Below the pieces are notes generated by a model. That model searched no databases. It was not told where the DNA came from and saw only the letters and a program-made list of their open reading frames with translations. Shown here in pieces: positions 1 through 5,306 of a stretch of DNA of 5,306 bases. The translations under genes and the position numbers were made by a program. The stretch is taken from contig JAEZEM010000311.1 of NCBI GenBank assembly GCA_023417745.1, positions 1 through 5,306 of the forward strand, written 5' to 3'. How positions within the stretch are numbered: position 1 is the stretch's first letter; every line of letters starts with the position of its first letter. The stretch comes from Pseudomonadota bacterium. Lineage in GTDB: Bacteria > Desulfobacterota > Desulfovibrionia > Desulfovibrionales > Desulfovibrionaceae.

Positions 1-667
1 TCAAACGCGGCAGTCCCCACCAGCCGTAGGCCAGACAGTGCGGCCGGGCCACGGCGGCATGAAGCAGGTTGGCGTAGACGAAACGCTTGACGCGCCCCAT
101 GTCCGTGGCCTTGTCAAAATCGCAGGATATGAGGCAGCGCGGGAGATCAGGACGCAGGGCGGCCATGCGGGCCAGGGAAAAGGGATTAAACGATCCGGCC
201 AGGACACGACCGACATAGCCGGCAAGCGTCTCGGTCAGGGCCTGTTCCAAGTGTCCAGGCCGGCCGTCGTTCTTGATTTCCAGCAGAAGCGGCGAGCGGC
301 CGGCGCAAAGGGCGAGCAGCTCGCGCAAAAGCGGCGGCCGTTCGTCCGTGCCCGACAGGCCCAGATCCCGAAGATCGGCGGACCGCAAATCCTCGATCCG
401 GCCGCCGCGACCGGTCAACCGCGTCAGGTCCGCGTCGTGAAAAACCACCACCTCGCCGTCGGCCAAAAGGCGCAGGTCGCACTCGATGCCGTAGCCGGCT
501 GAAATGGCGGCGTCAAAGGCGGCCAGGGAGTTCTCCGGCCCGGTGTCCGGCCCGTGAAGCCCCCGATGGGCGAAGGGAACCACCTTGACCCAGTCGAGGC
601 AAGGGCGATCGATGACCGGCAGTTCGCCGTCCCGCCCGACCCGGCTACAACTGGAGCAGCCGAACAA
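1..667 (-). CDS. Glycerophosphodiester phosphodiesterase family protein (partial, C-terminus beyond window)
   Basis: Likely hydrolyses glycerophosphodiesters to glycerol 3-phosphate and an alcohol. The frame reads open from within the end of dxs to the left edge, with 222 codons visible. Numbered from a TTG at 667, it shows the GDPD fold motifs in order: AHRGLHG (H34, R35), PENS (45-47), IECDLRL (E62, D64), VFHDADL (H77), LLLEIK (E130) and GSFNP. The two histidines are the expected catalytic pair, and E62, D64 and E130 the expected metal ligands; their spacing fits the family. I see no signal peptide, so it is probably cytoplasmic. There is no ATG near the N-terminus. TTG 667 has GAGG six bases upstream and overlaps dxs by 23 bases. 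GTG 583 is the alternative, but it would remove the LDW stretch before AHRG, which I recall in relatives. About 30 residues are probably missing at the C-terminus. Family assignment is strong; the exact start and substrate are uncertain. Confidence 0.85.
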   Translation of the reverse strand, partial: MFGCSSCSRVGRDGELPVIDRPCLDWVKVVPFAHRGLHGPDTGPENSLAAFDAAISAGYGIECDLRLLADGEVVVFHDADLTRLTGRGGRIEDLRSADLRDLGLSGTDERPPLLRELLALCAGRSPLLLEIKNDGRPGHLEQALTETLAGYVGRVLAGSFNPFSLARMAALRPDLPRCLISCDFDKATDMGRVKRFVYANLLHAAVARPHCLAYGWWGLPRL

Positions 668-2546
668 GGGCGGCCTCGATGCCCGGCTGGTCGATGGCGC
701 AAAGGGCGCGCAGGGCCTTTTGGGAGCCATGCTCCACAAAGCCGTCGGGCAGGCCCAGGCGCTGGATCGTGAGGCCGGAAAGCGCGTCGGCGTCGGACAA
801 AGCCTCGACCACGGCCGAGCCAAAGCCCCCTTCCAGCACGTTTTCCTCCACCGTCAGCCAGCGCTTATGGGTCTTGACCAGCTCCAGCAACTGGGCCAGG
901 GGCAGGGGCTTGATGAAGCGGGCGTTAAAGACCGCGACCTGCTTGCCTGTGCGCGCGGCCAGGGCGTCGGCGGCGGCCACGGCCGGCATGACCCGGCTGC
1001 CGATGGCGACGACAAGTGCGTCACTGCCCTGGCGCACGAGTTCCCCCTGGCCGATGGGCAGGGGCTCGGCCTTCTCCGGCACGGGCAGGCCCACGCCGGC
1101 CCCGCGCGGATAACGGATGGCGGCCGCGCCGGGATGGGCCAGGGCCGTGGCCAGCATGGCCGGCAGCTCGGCTTCGGAACCCGGGGCCATGCAGACGAGA
1201 TTCGGAATATGGCGCAGATAGGAAATGTCGAAGGCTCCGTGGTGGGTGGCTCCGTCCTCGCCGACCAGACCAGCCCGGTCGAGGCAAAAGGTCACGGGCA
1301 GGTCCTGGAGGCAAACGTCGTGGACGATCTGGTCGTAGGAACGCTGCAGGAAGGTGGAATAGATGGCGACCACCGGCCGAAAGCCGGCTATGGCCAGGCC
1401 GGCGGCGAAGGTGACGGCGTGCTGTTCGCAGATGCCGACGTCGACGAACTGGTCGGGCAGCTCGGTGGCGAATTGCGACACCCCAGTGCCCTCGGGCATG
1501 GCGGCGGTGATGGCCATGACGCGCTTGTCGGCCTTGGCGGCGGCGAGAAGCGCCTCGCCAAAGACTTGGGTGTAGCTCGGCGGGCAGACCCCGGACTTTT
1601 CCACAAGGCCCGTCTCGGGTTCGAAACAGCCCACGCCGTGAAAATAGGTGGGATTGGACTCGGCCGGTTCGTAGCCCCGCCCTTTCTTGGTCAGCACGTG
1701 GACCAGCACCGGGCCTTCGATATCCTTGACTTCCTTGAAGACCTCAATGAGCCGCTCGGTGTTGTGGCCGTCGATGGGGCCGAGGTAGTTGAAGCGGAAG
1801 GCTTCGAACAACATGCCGGGCGTGAAAAAGCTTTTAAACGACTCCTCGCCGCGCCGGACATAGCCCATGAGGTCGCCGCCGTAGGGCAGCGAGCCAATCC
1901 AGCTTTCCATGTCTTTTTTCAGCCGCTTGACCCAACGCTGGTTGAGCTTGCGGCTGAGAAACAGCGAGAGCGCGCCGACGTTTTTGGAGATGGACATCTC
2001 GTTGTCGTTTAATATGACAATGAGCCGCCCACCCCAGCCGCCGGCCTGGTTGAGACCTTCGTAGGCCAGCCCGGCGGTCATGGAGCCGTCGCCGATGACG
2101 GCGATGACGTCGTGATCCTCGCCCTTGCGGTCCCGGGCCATGGCCAGACCCAGCGCCGCCGAGATGGACGTGCTCGAATGGCCCACGCCGAAATGGTCAA
2201 AGGGGCTTTCGGCCGGACGGGGAAAGCCGCTGACGCCGCCCATGGTGCGCAGCGTGTGAAACTCTTCCTGGCGGCCGGTGAGGATCTTGTAGGCGTAAGC
2301 CTGATGCCCCACGTCCCAGACGAACTTGTCGTGGCCGGGATCGAAAGCGGTCAGCAGCGCCAGCGTCAGCTCCACAACGCCCAGCGACGGGGCCAGATGG
2401 CCGCCGTTCATGGACACCGTGCCGATGATGACCTGCCGAATTTCCTCGGCCAGCACGGTGCGTTCCTCGGCGGTAAGCCCTGCCACGTCGTGGGGATGCT
2501 TGATGCGGGTCAGGATGCGCAGGGCCGCGTCGCTCATTGCCGTCAT
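645..2546 (-). CDS. dxs: 1-deoxy-D-xylulose-5-phosphate synthase
   Basis: A thiamine diphosphate enzyme that condenses pyruvate with glyceraldehyde 3-phosphate to give DXP, the entry step of the MEP isoprenoid pathway and a precursor for thiamine and pyridoxal. The 633-residue product has normal family length. Visible landmarks are GGHLAPSLG (H50), WDVGHQAY, the cofactor-binding GDGSMTAG (152-159) with NDNEMSIS (180-187), DVGICEQHAVTFAAG with the catalytic glutamate at E374, and DRAGLVGEDGATHHGAFD (D423, R424, H435, H436). These correspond to H49, D152, N181 and E370 of the E. coli enzyme. The transketolase-like C-terminal domain is intact (VEENVLEGGFGSAV, RLGLPD). I chose the ATG at 2546 because AAGGA lies nine bases upstream. 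An ATG at 2621 would add 25 arginine-rich residues without family character, and the ATG at 2537 sits too far from the binding site. It follows ispA after 117 bases and overlaps the next gene by a few codons. Confidence 0.98.
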   Translation of the reverse strand: MTAMSDAALRILTRIKHPHDVAGLTAEERTVLAEEIRQVIIGTVSMNGGHLAPSLGVVELTLALLTAFDPGHDKFVWDVGHQAYAYKILTGRQEEFHTLRTMGGVSGFPRPAESPFDHFGVGHSSTSISAALGLAMARDRKGEDHDVIAVIGDGSMTAGLAYEGLNQAGGWGGRLIVILNDNEMSISKNVGALSLFLSRKLNQRWVKRLKKDMESWIGSLPYGGDLMGYVRRGEESFKSFFTPGMLFEAFRFNYLGPIDGHNTERLIEVFKEVKDIEGPVLVHVLTKKGRGYEPAESNPTYFHGVGCFEPETGLVEKSGVCPPSYTQVFGEALLAAAKADKRVMAITAAMPEGTGVSQFATELPDQFVDVGICEQHAVTFAAGLAIAGFRPVVAIYSTFLQRSYDQIVHDVCLQDLPVTFCLDRAGLVGEDGATHHGAFDISYLRHIPNLVCMAPGSEAELPAMLATALAHPGAAAIRYPRGAGVGLPVPEKAEPLPIGQGELVRQGSDALVVAIGSRVMPAVAAADALAARTGKQVAVFNARFIKPLPLAQLLELVKTHKRWLTVEENVLEGGFGSAVVEALSDADALSGLTIQRLGLPDGFVEHGSQKALRALCAIDQPGIEAALVRLLQL

Positions 2547-2555
2547 GTGGTCGTA

Positions 2556-2560
2556 TCCTT
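2556..2560 (-). promoter_or_regulatory. dxs ribosome binding site
   Basis: The minus strand reads AAGGA here, nine bases before the ATG at 2546. It is the only good Shine-Dalgarno match near the dxs start, and it decides between the three in-frame ATG codons at 2621, 2546 and 2537. Confidence 0.8.
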
Positions 2561-2566
2561 GTGGTT

Positions 2567-2590
2567 CGCGCCGGAAAGCCGGCCGGCGCG
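2567..2590 (-). repeat. Inverted repeat (hairpin) in the dxs leader
   Basis: Two perfectly complementary 8-base arms, CGCGCCGG and CCGGCGCG on the minus strand (2590-2583 and 2574-2567), enclose an 8-base loop. The hairpin ends six bases before the dxs AAGGA. No run of T follows, so it does not look like an intrinsic terminator. It could affect RNA stability or ribosome access to dxs, or be chance in a GC-rich gap. The rest of the ispA-dxs gap (2591-2663) shows no convincing promoter or other element. Confidence 0.45.
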
Positions 2591-2663
2591 CCCTGGCGTC
2601 TCGGAATCGGTATGGCCTCACATCCGGGCCGTCGCGCCCTGCGGCGTCGGCGGTCGTCGCAAA

Positions 2664-3563
2664 CTACTGCACCCGGACCACGATATAGCGGGCCAGATCC
2701 CGCAAAAACTCGGCCGCTTCACCGGCATACGGATCAATGGCGGCAATGGCGGCGGCTACGCGTTCCTCGGCCAGCCGCCGGCTTTCGTCAAGGCCGATCA
2801 TGGAGGGATAGGTGTTTTTGCCCTGTTCCCGGTCGCTGCCCACGGGCTTGCCCAGGGTGGCGGCGTCGCCGATCTCATCCAGGATGTCGTCGACGATCTG
2901 GAAGGCCGCGCCCACGGCCTCGCCGTACTCCCGAGCCCGGGCCACGCCCTCCTCGCCCGCGCCGGCCAGGATCGCGCCGCAGACGCAAGAGGCGGTCAAG
3001 AGTGCGCCGGTTTTCAGGGCCTGCATCCGGGCCAGCTCGGCCAGGGTCACGCCCTGCCTGGCGGTGTAGTCCATGTCCAGGACCTGGCCGCCGACCATGC
3101 CGGCCGCGCCGGCCGCCTTGGCCGCCTCGGCCAGGGCCGGCAGCACCAGTTCGGCCGCCACACCGGGCCAGACCCGGCCCATGCAGCCAAAGGCCTCAGT
3201 GAGCAGCGCGTCGCCGGCCAGGATGGCCCCGGCCTCGCCAAAAACTTTGTGGTTGGACGGCCGGCCCCGACGCAGATCGTCGTCATCCATGGCCGGCAGG
3301 TCGTCGTGAATGAGCGAATAGGTGTGAATGATCTCGAAGCCGGCGGCAAAGGGCATGACCCTGGCCCGGTCGGCGTCGAAAAGTTCGGCAAAAACGAGAC
3401 ACAGGACCGGGCGCAGCCGTTTGCCGCCGGCCAGCAGCGAATATTCCATGGCGGACAGCAGACTTTCCGGCACGCCGCGCTCACGCATCCGCGCGCCGAA
3501 ACGCTCGCGCAAATAGACTTCCACCTCGCCGGCCATCACGGCCAACCGTTCCTTCACCGTCAC
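2664..3563 (-). CDS. ispA: Polyprenyl (farnesyl or geranylgeranyl) diphosphate synthase
   Basis: Adds isopentenyl diphosphate to allylic diphosphates to make short-chain prenyl diphosphates, which feed undecaprenyl carrier and quinone side-chain synthesis. The 299-residue protein has all class I trans-prenyltransferase motifs: GGKRLRP (46-52), the first aspartate-rich motif DDLPAMD (87-93, the DDxxxxD form usual for bacterial enzymes), RRGRPSNH (98-105), and the second motif FQIVDDILD (D225, D226, D229), followed by LGKPVGSDREQGKNTYP. Tyrosine 82, five residues before the first motif, matches the E. coli farnesyl enzyme, but product length cannot be fixed from sequence alone. The start is GTG at 3563, overlapping the xseB stop as GTGA. 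GGAGG lies only four bases upstream, so the in-frame GTG at 3557, ten bases from GGAGG, is a credible alternative. Position between xseB and dxs supports the isoprenoid role. Confidence 0.95.
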   Translation of the reverse strand: MTVKERLAVMAGEVEVYLRERFGARMRERGVPESLLSAMEYSLLAGGKRLRPVLCLVFAELFDADRARVMPFAAGFEIIHTYSLIHDDLPAMDDDDLRRGRPSNHKVFGEAGAILAGDALLTEAFGCMGRVWPGVAAELVLPALAEAAKAAGAAGMVGGQVLDMDYTARQGVTLAELARMQALKTGALLTASCVCGAILAGAGEEGVARAREYGEAVGAAFQIVDDILDEIGDAATLGKPVGSDREQGKNTYPSMIGLDESRRLAEERVAAAIAAIDPYAGEAAEFLRDLARYIVVRVQ

Positions 3564-3823
3564 GACTCCTCCCCGGCCGGCCCGCCGTCGCGGGGGGCCT
3601 GCTCATCGGCAACGTCAAACGGGACCAGCCCACCGTCCTCGCCGGCCAGGCTGATTTCCAGCCGGGCCGCTTCCAGGCGCTTGCGGCACGAGGCCACAAG
3701 CCCCATGCCCTCTTTATACAGCGCCACGCCCTTTTCCAGGGGCACGTCGCCGGCTTCCAGGGCGACGGCTATGCGCTCCAGGCGCGCCAGCGCCTTTTCA
3801 AAGCTTTCTTCCTTCACGCTCAC
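3560..3823 (-). CDS. xseB: Exodeoxyribonuclease VII small subunit
   Basis: Small, non-catalytic subunit of exonuclease VII; several copies bind the helical part of each XseA in the cytoplasm. The 87-residue product carries the family core near its N-terminus: SFEKALARLERIAVALEAGD (7-26), then VPLEKGVALYKEGMGL and a helix with CRKRLEAARLEI, the usual two-helix hairpin. The acidic, Pro/Gly-rich tail after about residue 60 is variable in the family. E. coli XseB is 80 residues, so length is normal. The start is GTG at 3823, overlapping the xseA stop as GTGA, with GGAGA six bases upstream (3830-3834) inside the xseA end. The gene ends by overlapping ispA in the same way, so translation along xseA-xseB-ispA is probably coupled. 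Confidence 0.95.
   Translation of the reverse strand: MSVKEESFEKALARLERIAVALEAGDVPLEKGVALYKEGMGLVASCRKRLEAARLEISLAGEDGGLVPFDVADEQAPRDGGPAGEES
3568..3572 (-). promoter_or_regulatory. ispA ribosome binding site
   Basis: The minus strand reads GGAGG inside the last codons of xseB, within a longer purine-rich run. Spacing is four bases to the GTG at 3563 and ten bases to the GTG at 3557, so the site does not by itself settle which GTG is used. Confidence 0.65.
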
Positions 3824-5229
3824 GGGTTTTCTCCGTCGTCGGGTCCGTCTTGGGACACCACGGCCCGAACGCGGCCTTCATACACCATGACGTCGAGCTT
3901 GTCGCCGGGCCGCACATCGCTCTCCCGGCGCAGGAACTTGCCGGTGCGAAGGACAGTGGTCAGGCTGTAGCCCCGGGCCAGTGGCGCGGCCGGGTCCAGG
4001 CCGGCCAGCCGCATGGCGGCCACGTCGAGCCGACCTTGACGGTCGGCGAGATACAGCCGCATGGCGGCCGCGATCCGCTCCTTGCGCCGGGTCAGGGCGT
4101 CGTCCCGGGCATCCAGGCTTTGCCGGTCAAAGCGCCGGCCCAGGCGCGCTTCCAGGCCGTCGAGCCGCCGCGACACGCCGTCCAGCCGGGCGGCTCCCGC
4201 CCGCATCAGGCACTTTTCGCCAGCGGCAAAAGCTTCTTCCAGGCGCGTGAGCCGCCGGGCCGGGGACAGCCAGGCCAGCCCCCGGGCCAGGGCGGCAAGC
4301 TCGCGTTCTCGCAAGGAAAATAGGCTTCCGATCCGCCGACGAAGGGCCATCTCGGCGTCATCGAGACGCTGGGCCAACATCCCGCGCTCGGGCCACAACA
4401 GCTGGGCGGCATGGGAAGGCGTGGCGGCGCGCAGGTCGGCCGTCATGTCGGCGATGGTCACGTCCACCTCATGGCCGACGCCGACGACCACCGGCAACGG
4501 CGAGGCGTAAATCGCCTTGGCCACGTCTTCGGTATTAAAGGCCCACAAATCTTCGAGGGAGCCGCCGCCGCGAATGAGCACCAACACCTCGGCCCAGTCG
4601 TCGGCCACGGCCCGCAACATGGCCCGCACAATGCCGGCCGGGGCGGCCTCGCCCTGGACCAGGGTCGGATAGACGCGCACTTGCGCGCCGTGCCCGCGCT
4701 CCCGGCCGATGCGAATGAAATCGCGCACGGCCGCGCCGGCCGGGGCAGTCACCACGGCCACTCGGGTCGGATGGGGCGGCAAGGGGCGCTTTCTGGCCGC
4801 GTCGAAATAGCCCTTGGCGGCCAGGCGCTTTTTGAGCTCCTCAAATTCCAGCCACAGCCGGCCGGCCCCGACCTCCTGCACCACCTCGGCCACGAGCTGG
4901 TAGGTTCCGCGCGGCGGATAGACCGTCAAACGCCCGGCGACCATGACCTCCATGCCGTCGGCAAGAAGCCCGGCCAGGGGACGCTCGATCACCTCGCCTG
5001 TCAGCGGATCATACCGCTCGCCGCCAGGCGTCACGCGCCCGGCTTGCGCGCCCTTGAACCAGACCACGCCAAGGGAGGCCTCGGCGTCGCGCAGGGAAAA
5101 ATAGACATGCCCCGAGCCCGGACGCGACAGGTTCACCACCTGGCCGCGTACCCAGACGAAAGGAAATTCGGACTCGACCACGGCCTTCAGCGCCCGGGTC
5201 AGCTCCGCCACTTCAAAAACATGAGGCAT
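3820..5229 (-). CDS. xseA: Exodeoxyribonuclease VII large subunit
   Basis: Catalytic subunit of exonuclease VII, which degrades single-stranded DNA from both ends to short oligonucleotides in repair. Of 469 residues, the N-terminal OB-fold covers about 2-115 (FEVAELTRALK, FVWVRGQVVNLSRPGSGHVY, LTVYPPRGTYQL). The nuclease domain follows with VAVVTAPAGAAVRDF, RGGGSLEDLWAFN and VGVGHEVDVTIADMTADLRA. D170, R220, H253 and D256 match the spacing of E. coli D155, R205, H238 and D241. A long helical region rich in Arg, Leu and Ala (about 275-410) then leads to LARGYSLTT and a beta-rich end. An insert around 69-85 with YDPLTGEVIE is absent from E. coli and accounts for part of the extra length. I prefer the ATG at 5229; an in-frame GTG at 5241 would add four residues and has no good binding site. 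Even 5229 has only a weak GAAG upstream. Confidence 0.97.
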   Translation of the reverse strand: MPHVFEVAELTRALKAVVESEFPFVWVRGQVVNLSRPGSGHVYFSLRDAEASLGVVWFKGAQAGRVTPGGERYDPLTGEVIERPLAGLLADGMEVMVAGRLTVYPPRGTYQLVAEVVQEVGAGRLWLEFEELKKRLAAKGYFDAARKRPLPPHPTRVAVVTAPAGAAVRDFIRIGRERGHGAQVRVYPTLVQGEAAPAGIVRAMLRAVADDWAEVLVLIRGGGSLEDLWAFNTEDVAKAIYASPLPVVVGVGHEVDVTIADMTADLRAATPSHAAQLLWPERGMLAQRLDDAEMALRRRIGSLFSLRERELAALARGLAWLSPARRLTRLEEAFAAGEKCLMRAGAARLDGVSRRLDGLEARLGRRFDRQSLDARDDALTRRKERIAAAMRLYLADRQGRLDVAAMRLAGLDPAAPLARGYSLTTVLRTGKFLRRESDVRPGDKLDVMVYEGRVRAVVSQDGPDDGENP

Positions 5230-5251
5230 GGTTGTCGTCACTTCGTGAAGA

Positions 5252-5297
5252 CTGGGGGAGGGAACCCCTTTTTGAAAAAAGGGGTTCCCTCCCCCAG
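5252..5297. terminator. Long inverted repeat, terminator-like in both directions
   Basis: Bases 5252-5273 pair perfectly with 5276-5297, giving 22 complementary bases around a two-base centre. Each arm, read toward the centre, also contains GGGG, a six-base loop AGGGAA, CCCC and then a run of five or six T, which is itself a short-stem terminator pattern. The element can therefore be one long hairpin or two small terminators facing each other, which would stop transcription from either side. No T run follows the long hairpin itself. The right flank continues as ACCCCCACC. It ends 22 bases before the xseA ATG. I recall similar G/C-run hairpins between genes in Desulfovibrio-type genomes. The structure is certain; the terminator role is inferred. 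Confidence 0.6.
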
Positions 5298-5306
5298 ACC
5301 CCCACC

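Noticed and set aside
1..225. A short minus-strand open frame ending exactly at the window edge
   Set aside because: It is a frame-shifted shadow of the phosphodiesterase gene. The neighbouring frame holds the conserved GDPD motifs and stays open to the edge.
585..2012. A 475-codon open frame on the plus strand, opposite dxs
   Set aside because: It is fully antisense to conserved dxs sequence, has low-complexity composition and no recognisable domain, and no ribosome binding site stands out.
2547..2621. A 25-residue N-terminal extension of Dxs from the ATG at 2621
   Set aside because: The added residues are arginine-rich and unlike the family, the reading passes through the hairpin and the AAGGA site, and the ATG at 2546 has correct spacing to AAGGA.
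2112..3890. A 592-codon open frame on the plus strand, opposite dxs, ispA and xseB
   Set aside because: It runs antisense across three well-recognised genes and both their junctions, its composition is rich in Gly, Ala, Arg, His and Gln, and it shows no family motif. Long antisense open frames are expected opposite GC-rich genes.
2900..4300. Many recurring GGCCGG, GCCGGCCAGG and GGCCAGG words that might be a dispersed repeat or uptake signal
   Set aside because: They fall inside genes at Leu-Ala-Gly and similar codons and reflect the strong preference for GCC, GGC and CTG. They show no regular spacing or common flanks.

Overview
This window is ordinary housekeeping chromosome from a GC-rich bacterium. 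All genes lie on the minus strand and point right to left. The protein sequences and the GC-rich, G/C-run hairpin beside xseA suggest a sulfate reducer of the Desulfovibrionales (Desulfovibrio or Solidesulfovibrio-like). That placement is an inference from resemblance, not from a database search.

Layout in the direction of transcription: (1) bases 5242-5306 are a short upstream gap holding a long, almost perfect inverted repeat that looks like a two-way terminator; (2) xseA at 5229-3820, exonuclease VII large subunit; (3) xseB at 3823-3560, exonuclease VII small subunit; (4) ispA at 3563-2664, a short-chain polyprenyl diphosphate synthase; (5) a 117-base gap with a small hairpin and a clear ribosome binding site; (6) dxs at 2546-645, 1-deoxy-D-xylulose-5-phosphate synthase; (7) a glycerophosphodiester phosphodiesterase gene that starts inside the end of dxs and runs off the left edge of the window.

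The first three genes overlap by four bases at each junction (GTGA), so their translation is probably coupled. XseA and XseB form one enzyme that degrades single-stranded DNA. Dxs makes the first dedicated intermediate of the MEP isoprenoid pathway, and IspA joins the later five-carbon units into longer prenyl diphosphates. An xseB-ispA-dxs neighbourhood is common in proteobacteria. Here xseA is attached at the front and a phosphodiesterase gene at the end.

No mobile element, CRISPR array, RNA gene or clear new system is visible. The points most worth a second look are the hairpin that leaves almost no room for a promoter before xseA, and the phosphodiesterase gene, which has no ATG start and is easily missed by a gene finder.
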